64,000 bases of DNA from contig NBBA01000007.1 of NCBI GenBank assembly GCA_002794785.1, forward strand, positions 868,001-932,000. Reading direction: 5' to 3'. A program made the position numbers and the translations under genes. This DNA comes from Coniferiporia sulphurascens (lineage: Eukaryota > Basidiomycota > Agaricomycetes > Hymenochaetales > Hymenochaetaceae). How positions within the stretch are numbered: position 1 is the stretch's first letter; every line of letters begins with the position of its first letter. Of this stretch, positions 11,498 through 22,530 are shown one piece after another. The notes under the pieces were generated by a model that ran no database searches, was not told the origin of the DNA, and worked only from the letters and a program-made list of their open reading frames with translations.

Positions 11498-14400
11498 CTA
11501 CCAGTTTCCGTACATTATCTGAGCACATTCCTACCGAGGGAGGACCGACTTAGTTTTTAACTTAATGTAATATAAAACCTGAATCTTACCTTCAGCCTGC
11601 TCAGATTGTGAGTAATTGCGACATTGATTATTGTGCGCAGCTTTCGACGGACGTCGGCCTTCCCGATTGTCAAGTTGTAGCTTCCGGAACATTCACAATG
11701 CCGGGACACACTGTCCGACTGTAGTTGTTTACACCTCGAACACCGAAGGTCCTGCTGTGTGAAATTACGCTCAAGACGATGCAAGACTTGAATGAGAGCG
11801 AATTCAATAGCCATGCGGTCGTATTCGCCATCGCACTCTGGACAGTACCAGCGAGCTTGCTCCAGAGAAGTAGGAAGAAGTTCATCATCCCTGCAAAAGT
11901 CGAAGTCGCGGATGTGATCGCAATACCTGCAAGTCACCATCGACAGCTTGAGCGGATCACACGGATTTCTGAAAATGGCTTGATCTGAAAATTCTCGTAC
12001 GCCAACAAGCTCGAGAAGATTCCGTTTGAGGAGTCCAATCTCGATTTGGTAGTCCTGCGCGAGCCCGAAGACAGAACAGGTAAACTTGACGAATTCGAGT
12101 GCTGGATCGGTCATGTGTAGATAGGATCCTGGAAGGACTGGGAACGAGAACCCTGTCGACTGACCCCCTTCCATAATCGACCTTTTGTGATCCTCCTGGA
12201 TTGACGATACGGCCTGCAGCATTCTACGAGTGAGTTTCTGCGCAATGAAAATCTTTGATTCATCTATCTCCTTAAGCTTTCCCGCGTCTCGTTGCGTCGC
12301 ATCCGGACCAAGGTTCTGGATGACGCGAAGAGGTGTCTTTGTGTTCTCATCGACCTCACGCCTTATTTTCACCATCTGCGTTATAAAGTAACGCACGACG
12401 TTCCGGAAATGATCTTGTACAGCAGGTGGGAGGAATTTTCTAATGTTCCAGTTGGACAAGATCGAGAGTTGGTTTGGGGGTTCCAAAGTTAGAGGGTCCT
12501 CGCAAACGACGGCACCGTGATTCGCGGAATCCATGTACAGCAAGAAGTCGTAGAATCGATCCGTTCGAAGATAAATATGTTTGAACAAATCGTGTGAGGT
12601 CACTGCTGTTGTAATGTAGGTTGCGTAGGCGTGAGCCGTTCCTGGGGGTTTGGAAGTAACCAAGACGATGCGTGAGAAGTCAGCGTATACAACATTGGAA
12701 CCAAGGCGTTTGAACTCTGCCAGCAGTTGTATGAATGTTTTACGCATGAGTCCGTGCACGAACCGCTGGATACTTGGCTCGTACATACAAGCAGCACTCG
12801 AGCTCACCCAGCGCCAAAAATGATCCAGCGTCACGGAGCAGCAGCAGCTTGAATCTCGGGCCTTATCCAAAAGCCACGCCCGCACCATTTGCTTCAGTAT
12901 CGAAAATGTTTGTGGTGAAAGATTCGAGTCGCCGAGAGTCACCATTGGCTGCGCAGCGTCGCCATTAGAGTAATCATTTAGAGTGTGAGATGTCGAGTCA
13001 AACGCGGTTGTCCCCCCGCTACCTTCCAGCTCGTTCACAAGGGCGGATTGCAACACCGCATCGATCGCGAGATTACGTACTTGCACCGAAAGACAAACGT
13101 TCGAATAGAGACCAGGTGTCAAGAATTCAGGATTGACGAGCTCTTCCGTGGGAGGCATGTCATCCTCGAATCCCCCAAGGTCAGGTCGCTCCCCTGCTGA
13201 CCACCAAAGTACCATGTCTTGAGCGACAAGCCGACGGGCAAATTCAATGTCGCAGAATGATAAAGGCTGGTCATCCTCTACATGCCCAATAGGCACGTCG
13301 TAATATGCTGCTTGAACGATCGTCCGCCGAAGCCAGGGAGCCAGCAATAAGTACCGAGATAGCATTTTCTTCGCGACGATACTTTGCCAAGGGAAAACAT
13401 CAAGTGAGTGGCCAGCCTTTGTTGAAGGCATACGAAGCACGGGGAATTTATTGAGTTTAGGAACCATACTGCTGAAATAAACGAGGTCCTTCGCGGAAGA
13501 CAAGACAATTGTAAGAGACTTGTTTTCCAGAAGCCCCAGCTCTCGGGAAATGGCTTTAAGAGCAGTTGCTTCGTTGCTATGGTAGTCCGTCGATGACTGG
13601 AGCTCATCGGGGTACGAATAAGTGTCCAATTTTTCCAATTCAGCCCGTTTCTTCATTATCATTTCGCCGAAGAGAGACTCGAATCTCGGGATGGGTTGGC
13701 GGCGAGTTGCAGGGTCAACGACATGTAGTTTCACCGACCCGCTTGGAAGAAATAAAGCATAAACGTGGACGGGTGCAGAGGGCGCAACTGCATGGTAAAG
13801 GAAAATGTACTTTAAGGGCTTGCTGAGATATGACTTCCGCATCGGGAACGGTACCGAACGATCTAGCTGGGATAGATCAATTCCGTCATCGCGGGCTCGG
13901 TTGAGAGTCAAGCCTTTCTCGTCCGTCGTACACGTCGTTCCCAGTTTCAGGAGTGCGCGAACGACAAGAGGTACCTTGATACAAATGTAAATTTAGGAAT
14001 GATAGTATATGTCATACCACCCACCTGAAGCTCATATGCACCATCTACATTTGGATTATTGATCTCGTTTGTGAAATAAGATTCGCCTTGGAGAAACGTC
14101 TCTTCAGGCATCGAGTACTTGTATAAATGCAAGCATTGGCGATCGCGGGGAAGCGTCCGGATCACTCGTTCACGTGTGTAATGCTCCTCATATTCATCTC
14201 CTTTGGGGGGTGTCTTGAAGTTCAGATAGAACTCCCGCGGAATGCGAAGGGTCACAGGAATAAGGTCAGAGTTAACGTACAGCCACATCGTAAAGCGTCC
14301 CCGGCTATTTGGCCGAATTTGTACAATATCCCAATGACGCGTAACGGGAGCCTTGACGCCTCGGAACATTGCAGGGACGGCTGTCCCGGAAGTTTCTTCA

Positions 14401-17400
14401 GCTAGAGCCTGCAAGCGAGCCCTCCAGCGTACTCTAACGGCCTTTAACCATTTCGAATAGTTTTTATACGGATCAGGCAACTTAGCAGGGGGTTCTTTGG
14501 CGTTATCCTCCTCAGTGCGCTTTTTCCCCGCCCTTTTTGTTACCGTTATTCGAGGACGCTCAGGTCGATCGGGGTCTTCAAGGTCCTCGAGGTCCCGGAG
14601 CGACGGGGCCTGCGTCTGAGAATCCTCCAAGGAAAGGGCCTTCTTGAAAAAGTCTGTGACTTTGTGCTGCTTGAATTTATCGTCAAGAGCAGCTACACGA
14701 CGATGGAGCCAGTCCGGATGGCGAATGCGCGGAACGGGATTGGCAACTTTTTGCATGGCAGCAGGAATAGTGATGAGCTTTTGGATGACCGAACCCAAGC
14801 GCTCGATGTAATATTCCCAATCAAGAATAGACCTGAGGTCAAAGGTCGCCAAACTGTTATCCTTCAGCCACTTTCGCAGGTATGTTCGTTTGACACTTTC
14901 CTCAGCGGAAAATATAGCAACAGGAACCGCACGCTCCGTTACCGGAGCACCTATGGGCTTCGCGGAGATGATAAACTTGCATGCCAAGCCCTTGTCTTTA
15001 ACCATTTGATTACCCAAGAACTCTGCGAGACGCTTTGCCGTGCTGATCGAGGTGGACTTTTGTCCGGCATATTCTGCTAAAGTCTTCGACATGCTTCGGT
15101 TCTCCGCAATCAGCTCGACGAGTTCATCATCGCTAAGGCTTTCCGCTTTACTGAACAAAACATCGAGCCAGCGATCGGCGATTTCAGCGACAGCAGCATA
15201 ACATTCCTGTGTAGTCTTCCCCAACAAGAACTTCTCGAAGATTTGCGATTGGAAGATTTTAATCAGCTGCAATTCACCACGTCGCTTGACCTCAAAGCCT
15301 TTGAGCTCTGCGAGAGAACCATCATCATTGAAGACTGCGTAGCGTTTCTTTAGAAGTTTATCCTCTTCTTTAGATGATGGAAGGATCATTGCTCTGTATG
15401 GCCCGTCCAATTCAAAAAATATGGAGTTCTCGCTGTGAACTTTGTATTCGCCTGTTTCGGGATCGAGGTCATGATACTGATTGTTTGTGAATTGCGCATG
15501 AACGAGGTGATTAAGCATCGTGCACGGATAAGAGAACGCTACAGACTTTCCGTTCGCTAACTGGAATTTGAAGTTCTCGGGAAAGACTCCGGGTAGCATA
15601 CACCAGATACCGTCCGTGTCCAGTTCAAGCGGCCGCCCAATCTGTTCGACGAGCTGACGGGCCATCTGAATAATGGTCGCACCAGTTAAACAGGTGATTC
15701 CAGCCATTTCCATTGAGTGCCAACGGGCACCTTTGCGCATGACATATCCATAGAATGAATTGAGGATGCACTTGTGCGCGAGCTGGAGCGAGTCATATAT
15801 AACTATCATCTTCTTCGCCTCATCAACCTCAGCTATTGAGCCACCCGATCCTAAAATGCTGTCGAGCTTTTTCTTCCACGTCTTATGCAAGCCTTTATAC
15901 TCGTAGCGCCTGTCACGGAAACGACGCACGGTATCCACATAGAAAGGATTTTCGCGTTGACAGATAATTGTTTCCCTGTTTACAACCCTGGTCTCTTTTG
16001 TCTTTTTATAAACCTTTCTCGAGTAATCGCCGAGACGTTTGTGCAATAAGGCGGTCTGCTCGGCCTGCGCAAGGTCAGTGAAGCGACGTTGAGGGCCGTC
16101 AGGTCGTCGGGGTGGAAAGGACTCTTGGTTCAGTGCATGTCGAACCATATTATACTCGTCGCGTTGTGCGGGGAAGTACTCCCCACGCCACGCCCAAGTC
16201 ATGCGACGGTCGCAGTTCTTTCCAGGTCGGTTATAATCGCAGACAGCACAGACAGATTCGTCCACTGCCGAGTCGGGTTGAAGTCGATTCGACAACATGA
16301 TGTTCGGATACATAGCAGCGACGTCCAGGTGATAGATGAGCGGATTATCAAAACGTAGCGGGTTGTCCCTCATGAGCTCCAACGCGGATTGGATCTGTCC
16401 CTTGACTTGCTCATAATTGACAACATCGTCCATCGAGCACTTGAATTCATCCACGATGCAAAAGGTCAACGCCGCGTCAAGTTCGTCGATAAGCTATATG
16501 AAACCAGTTAGTTGGCGCAAGAGCATGGAGTCGGCGAATGCACCTTCTGCGCAGCATCAGGCACAATTTTGAAGTGTGTTGCGATGTCACTCCTAAATAC
16601 GCCAGCCTCGAGGGCCTCGACATGCCCACCGACATAAGTCTCTGACGAAAGCAAATGACCCTCGAACATATTCCCATGAGGGTCCTCGTGCCTATTCGGC
16701 ATGATGATTCGGCCTCGGAATGCTTCGACCTGAGAGAAAAAGTTAAGATTAAAGTCCTTTCCGCAGAACAACAATGCGAACCATGAGCAACGTTTCACAT
16801 AGCGTCCCTGTCCCCTTCCTTAATACCTCATCGGGATTGAGAGGGATGATGTTGCAAAGCGAGAAGATAAAGGGGTGGACATATTTCATGTAAAGGTAAT
16901 ATGTAGCGACTGCATCGGAAACAGAGTACTGTGCCAACGTTTGGGGCTGCTCCATAGCATATCTGAAAGAATATTACGATTATGAAATTTCGACAGGTGT
17001 AGAACAGCCTACTCACGGAGTCATGAGTTCGGGGTCCAATTCGATGGGATCATAACCAAGCTTTGCAGTAGTGACAGCCTTCAGGCCCTGACTGCCCTGC
17101 GGGAGATATGAATCACGTTTCACCCATCGGAAACAGTCCATGTGCACACATGTTCGACTCTTGAATTCTTCTTCTGAGTCAATCGCGAAACCTGTTTCAA
17201 GGAACATGTCAATGCCATGCACTTTTGCCCGCGCGCAAAGGAAAGGAAAATCAAAGAAGTCGCCGTTAAAAGTCGCCATGACAGTTGGCTTTACTTCTTG
17301 TATGTGCTGGAAGAAGCGGGTTATAGTCGCCGCCTCATCGGCTTCGTTGAAAATTGTAAATGGACCGTCGAGGCCCTCCTTTGGCGTGTACTCGAAATCC

Positions 17401-18578
17401 TCGATGTCCTCGCTGACGATTTCACGGTTCGTGATGAGATACCCCTGACCATCAATCATATATGAAATCATCATGACCTGGTCGATAGCTTGATCGGGAA
17501 ACTTGAGAGGCGCTTTTGTCGTCTCTATGTCGTATGCCATGACAATGGGGTCTGCACGTTTCACGCGGTCCATTTGTGCGAACTGCGGCTGACCAGCAAC
17601 GAATGATACCATGTACCACAGTCCTACGCGCATTTCGTTGTCAATAGCGACGCGTAAGTAGTACGGTACGTCGAATTCACGCGCATCTATGATGGCGTCA
17701 CGCGGGTCGATGTCCTTTGCGTTTTTGGACACTCCATTTAACGCATCTGCCTCTGCCGCCCATGATGTCTCCACTTCCACTCGAGTTCCTGACTCCGACA
17801 TATTGACCACTTCCGCGTAGGCATCAACAGCATTTAGCTTCGCGCCATTTTCTACGGCCAGCGGGACTATTTCGCGACGGACTGAAAGCAAATCCGATAC
17901 GTTACGGAAGCACAGCTGAAGGTACAAGCGCCGGTGTCCCATGAGATGGTTTGGGAGTTTGAGGTCTTCCTTTCGCTCGCGCACTATTCGTGAAATTAGG
18001 CCCTCGTACTTCTTGTTAAGCCATTCTTCCACAATGGTTTCGGTTCCACTCTGCGGAGATAGTAGTTGAGTGAAAGGTCTGAACAAAAGCCAGCTTTTCT
18101 TATATACCTTGCATGATATACAGAAGTACGGCTCGTATTGGAATGTGGTCTTGAACATGCTACCGTCATCCTGAATGAAATAGAAGTCTACCGCTGCCCG
18201 TCCGGATGGATGATCCGGGTCCTTAACGAGTGTCTAGAAAATAGTTAGTCGATGGTCGGGATCATTCCATGAACCTGCGAGACGCACAGGGCGCATGTTA
18301 ACCAACCAGCCTTCTTTCCTCGGCCCTTCCTGTACCCCCGCAAATCCGAGTTTCTCGTCGACTTCGTCGTTAAGTCGAACGCGCTCAAACCTTTCCGCAA
18401 GTTGGGTACCCTCTTCGTCTTTCGTCGGCACCGACACGATCGCGTTTGAACTTGAGCCACCCCGCCCTCCTCTTCCGCGACCACCTCTATAAGAGTTGCC
18501 GCCACGGTAACCACCGCGGAAGCCGCCGCGCGCTCTGCGAGATGCTGTAAGACCAAACGTGCCGCCTCGACGCGACAT
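11498..18578 (-). CDS. POL2: DNA polymerase epsilon catalytic subunit
   Basis: Multi-exon gene for a protein of about 2,200 residues, the normal family size. It starts with an RGG-rich segment, then the exonuclease domain: Exo [15 protein letters not shown], Exo [13 protein letters not shown], and Exo III at [13 protein letters not shown]. Polymerase motifs follow: A in [15 protein letters not shown] in [15 protein letters not shown], and C as ELDTDGIW, the DTDG form typical of epsilon. The Fe-S cysteine segment [13 protein letters not shown] is intact. The C-terminal half ends with two zinc modules (CRYCDHI...CPEC and CSRCKQL...CECSG). The first intron most probably uses donor GTGCGT, giving NMRPTLV, which matches the family better than the longer read-through. 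The last intron is 11531-11589, so the protein ends [12 protein letters not shown]. Role: leading-strand replication and proofreading in the nucleus. Confidence 0.97.
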
Positions 18579-18785
18579 GGCGGATGATGGTATAAACCTA
18601 GATCTTCACGCGGCGACGTGCCGCACTGTGACACTGTCCGCACGCGTTCCGTAACGCGCCTATGTCACGGCTTAAGTATACTTTCCTAAGTTGCTGCCCT
18701 CCGCCACGGTGCAGGACACGAATATGCAGGTATGGAAATCATGTCGCACTCCTGGACGATGTCCAAGTGACTTCGGACTGACCAT
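18579..18785. promoter_or_regulatory. Divergent promoter POL2 / elongin C with MCB-like ACGCG sites
   Basis: Only 207 bases separate the two start codons. Three ACGCG cores lie within 52 bases: ACGCGG at 18608-18613, a perfect ACGCGT at 18642-18647, and ACGCGC at 18654-18659. ACGCGT is the MluI cell-cycle box bound by MBF (Mbp1-Swi6), known in other fungi to drive G1/S transcription of replication genes including DNA polymerases. The sites lie 30-80 bases upstream of the POL2 start codon. Function here is inferred from the motif and the adjacent gene. Confidence 0.6.
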
Positions 18786-19278
18786 ATGCAGAACTCAGAC
18801 AAAAATGACGACTGGGTAAAGCTTGTCAGCGTCGACGGCTTTTCCTTCGTTGTCCGACGTGAAGTCGTCATGGGCAGTGGCACCCTGAAGGGGATGCTCG
18901 ACAGTATGCGATATTTCTTTCATTTCTTGCCATTGATTAAGCGGTGCAATCTTGCTTAAGGTGACTTCACGGAGTCGCTCTCTAGCACATGCAAAATCAA
19001 CGATAGGTACAGTGACCATTATTTTATCTCTCTCTATAACTTGTACCTACGGCTTATCTATGATTTTACGAGGGGAATTGTGGTTGAGAAGATCCTTGAA
19101 TACCTGATGTACAAAAAACTGTACGAAAAGGCGAATCCGAAGGACATTCCGGATTTTCAAGAACGAATCATTCCCGAAATTGCGCTCGAGCTGTAAGCCA
19201 TGGTCTGAGCCTTTATAGTCCGTGTCCAGTTCTGAACAAAGCAAAAGGCTAATGGCGGCAGACTATTACGAGGCTTGA
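18786..19278 (+). CDS. ELC1: Elongin C, SKP1/BTB-fold cullin adaptor
   Basis: A 104-residue protein in four exons: 18786-18903, 18961-19006, 19073-19192 and 19248-19278. All phases fit. The reading gives WVKLVSVDGFSFVVRREV near the start, SGTLKGML, then the cullin-binding loop region, VVEKILEYLMYKKLYEK, IPDFQERIIPEIALEL and the C-terminal LLMAADYYEA. This is the full elongin C order, including the ALELLMAA helix that binds BC-box proteins. Elongin C bridges cullin-type E3 ligases to substrate receptors in the nucleus and cytosol. In yeast, Elc1 with Ela1 and Cul3 ubiquitinates stalled RNA polymerase II. Individual exons are short, so the gene is easy to miss. It shares its promoter with POL2. 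Confidence 0.92.
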
Positions 19279-19919
19279 CCCAGGCTTGCACATCTATTCA
19301 GATGTGTTCTGAATCCTGAGCTGATCAGTCCACCAGTTAAGTAGTCGATATCTGGAAGCCCACATCAACTGCCGCTCTTTAAGGCTTTGGGTTTTGTGGA
19401 AACCCTATTACGACTATATTCTTGATATTGGGAACTGTAGGTGGTAATATGCGCACGCATGTCGGTCATGGGAGTATTTACGTATCGCAGAGCCGCTCGC
19501 AACAGCGCGAGCATTTTCCAATTAATTATATCCTCCTACAATTCGAGGCTTGAGCTAGGAGTTAGGGGTTGTTCTCTTGTTTGCAATATTCCGCTTTTTC
19601 CGGTCCTGAGGAGGTACTAGTGGCTACCGCGTATAGCAATTGATATTGGGCTTAGTACACTTGCCACCGCCCCAAACGGCATCCTGTGTGCACGTGTTGA
19701 AAGCCCCGCAGTATCAGCAGCTTCTTATCATCGAACCCTATGAACGTCGAATGTCCTAGACCGCGTCCTGTGTACTCGTCTTCGAAGTCACAGGACGACT
19801 TCGAGCCTTTAAGTATCCATGGTCGCTGTGTGCTGCACGACACATCAACGCGAGGTATCCAAACCCCCGCACTGCAACCTGAGGAATCCTTGCCCCATCT
19901 CGCTGGCTCGAGGTCCTAA
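19279..19919. other. Intergenic region, nothing recognised
   Basis: 640 bases between elongin C and the WH1-kinase gene. A minus-strand frame at 19652-19843 lacks any recognisable feature. The last ~100 bases are the likely 5' leader of the downstream gene. Confidence 0.5.
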
Positions 19920-22135
19920 ATGTCAACAATGGCTAGCTCATCTCATCTCAGCCGGCCACTCAGCCGTGCCGAGAAGGACGTCGTGAAGGGCGCTCTACTA
20001 GTATCTGATCCTAATCGCAAGATCTACGCAGCCGCCCTGGTCGAGCTACGAGACGAAAACATGAGAGAAACGGGCGCTCTAGCCCTTGTGCACGACGCGA
20101 CTGGCCCATCTCTAGTCCTCGTCGATTTTCGGGGCAATCATGTCTGGGTTCGTAAACTTGACGCGAACAGCAAGCTGGAGCGAGTCTCCGTTCCAATCCG
20201 ACACTGCATGCTTTCCGATGCGGGAGTTCGTATCTCATTTTCACATAATCACAAGCCTGTTTTACTTGAATATAACCGACAACTTCATACAGAATCCTTC
20301 TTTTGTCGTGGACATTCACTTCGGAGATGGCGAGGAAGGATATAAGTTTTATACCAAGTTCATCGGGCTACAAAAGTATATGAGGCCCGACTTCGACAGG
20401 GAGTGTGCAGAAGACTTGTCAACATGTAGCTCTTCCCGTGCAACCGACGTCGATGTCGATGTGGTTTTCAATAGTCGGGAGTATGTACGCGGTGAGAGCT
20501 CCAGAAAAGTATCGCCCTCCTCAAATTGACTCCGATGTTTACTTAGTAGTGTTCAATCCCGCGCGCAATGATGAAGAACGAGTCCGGGACCGGGATCGAC
20601 CGCTAAGGAAGAAATCCTCATCCACTCCTGCCAAACACGACTTCAGGGCGTCTTCGGGGTTGTTCGCTGGTAGGCAAATTGACTGCGTCATTCACCATCT
20701 GCGTTAAATGTGGTTTCTTTCATGTAGAAGTCACGAACCAGAAAAACCAAATGCAGCGAGCTTCTGCGTCTTCATTTGTGGAACGAAAACCTCCACGCCT
20801 GGTCGTATTTCCACCGGAGTCTGGGGAAAGCTCGCCGGATGGCGCTGAAGGGTCCTCGACAGGTAAATGTTCGGGGTCACTTATGGTCCCAGGGAGCGCT
20901 GCGATGATTACGTCCGACCTTCTTGCAAGTCTAATCCGCGAAGGGGCGTCATCGGATATGGATTCGGAAATCAATGTTACGCAAAAGACCTGTACAGTAG
21001 TAGTGGGCGGCAGGAAGTATGAAGTCCCCGACATTACGGACGAACTGGATACCATCTCCAGTAATAAGAAAGGAGAAGGAGAAGGTGGATTTGGACTTGT
21101 TCGCCAAGGAAAACTTCGTAATGGATTAAATGTGGCCGTAAAACGAGTCAAGCACAGCACGAGGCTGAACTTTGCCGGAAAAACTGCCATGAAAGACTCG
21201 AAGGTAAGCGAATTCGTATGAGGGTTTGTTTCTGCCTTACTAAAGACATTATTTCCTCTACAATACTCGACTATGGCAGCGTTTCCACAATGAGGCACTC
21301 GTAGCTATGATGTGTCGCAATTTTCGGCATCCCAACATTCTGCAATTTCATGGGATTGCCGTTGCAGAAAAGATTGGAGCATGCCTCGTTTTTCCCTGGA
21401 TGAAGAACAAAGACAGTTTGGAATACGTGCAAAAAAAACAGTTCGGTACCACGCGCACCAATAGTAGGAGTAACCCAAAGATGTGGTTTAGACTGTCGGC
21501 TAAATGTTTTGCAGATTCGTGGGACTGTCTCCGGTTTGGCATTCCTTCATGAGAAAGGGGTTGTACATGGCGATATAAAGGCGGTGAGTTCAAATAATGG
21601 TGACAGTCACTTCCCGTTTAACCAGCGCTTCAAATGTTGTGCTTGCAGCAAAACGTTCTGATCTCTGACGAGGGCAAGCCCATTATCTGCGACTTCGGAT
21701 TAGCCCGCATGATTGATGAGCACGAAAGACATGAAGTGTCGAGGTCATTGCAGGGCGCTGGCAACGCTAGATGGAAGGCAATCGAGTTGTTAGAAGGTTC
21801 CGACAGCAAAGCAACGAAAGAATCGGATATGTGGGCGTTTGGTATGTTTGGCATCGAGGTAATATATGTTGCTGTGCACAAAAGGAAATATCGGACTACG
21901 TATCACTTACTGATCTGTGTCTTCAAAGATGTTAACGGGTAAAATACCTTTTCCCGATCACGGCAACCCGTCGGCTGTCATCATAGCCATCCTCGAAGAT
22001 CGACTGCCAGAGAGACCTGCGATAGAAGAATGTCGAGACGGGCTATGGGAATTGCTTCAGCGATGTTGGAGAAAGGAATCGAGTAAAAGGCCGACGGCGG
22101 CCATAGCCCTGAGAATTCTGAACTTACTATGCTGA
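19920..22135 (+). CDS. WH1-domain / TKL protein kinase fusion
   Basis: The N-terminus (residues ~15-130) reads as a divergent WH1/EVH1 domain. Phrases such as LSRAEKDVVKGALLV, GALALVHD, LVLVDFRG and VVDIHFGDGEEGYKFYTKF line up with GGLAFVKD, FRLVDLQG and MIGLVYTDESEASSFLKLV of the WASP gene 400 bases downstream. A disordered linker of about 200 residues follows. The kinase domain has a glycine loop (GEGGFGLVRQG), VAVKRVK, FRHPNILQFHG, VVHGDIKAQNVL, CDFGLARM, and a C-lobe ending CWRKESSKRPTA. HGD replaces HRD, as is common in agaricomycete TKL kinases; the catalytic Lys and Asp residues are present, so activity is plausible. Introns interrupt the domain at about five places. The intron near 20184-20289 and the frame change at 20400-20527 are not resolved exactly. 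Confidence 0.8.
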
Positions 22136-22530
22136 AGTTGATCGGTCGCTTGTATCCGGCTATACAGGTTTCGAACCAAATTTTCTCTCATGTACTAGTA
22201 GTTCCGGAGTTGAAGTGTTTCTTATACTTTTTCGTTCGGGAAGATGAGCAAAGTGTCGACTACAAATACGGGATTTCCATTTTAGAATAAATATTATCTT
22301 CCACTGAAAAGGTACGTGTTTGGTGCTTTGCCTTCCTAAAAAGGCCACACCTGGGGTTTACGCTAGACGCCTCGTGCTACGGACACCCGTGCAGCAGTGA
22401 GACGGTTGCGTGCACGCTTACTGCTGCCCTTCACCCAAATTCCTGCGACTATTCTACCTCTTTCTTCAATCTGTCTTAGTCGCCTTATTTCCCATCGCCG
22501 CCTGCGATCGCAGCAGTATCAGCAGTCGCG
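22136..22530. other. Intergenic region upstream of WASP
   Basis: 395 bases. The last ~100 are pyrimidine-rich (CTTCACCC, CTACCTCTTTC, TTATTTCCC) and look like a fungal core promoter and leader. No coding frame is visible. Confidence 0.5.

Noticed and set aside
12774..13990. Several plus-strand frames of 60-90 codons
   Set aside because: All lie antisense to POL2 exons that carry clear polymerase epsilon sequence.
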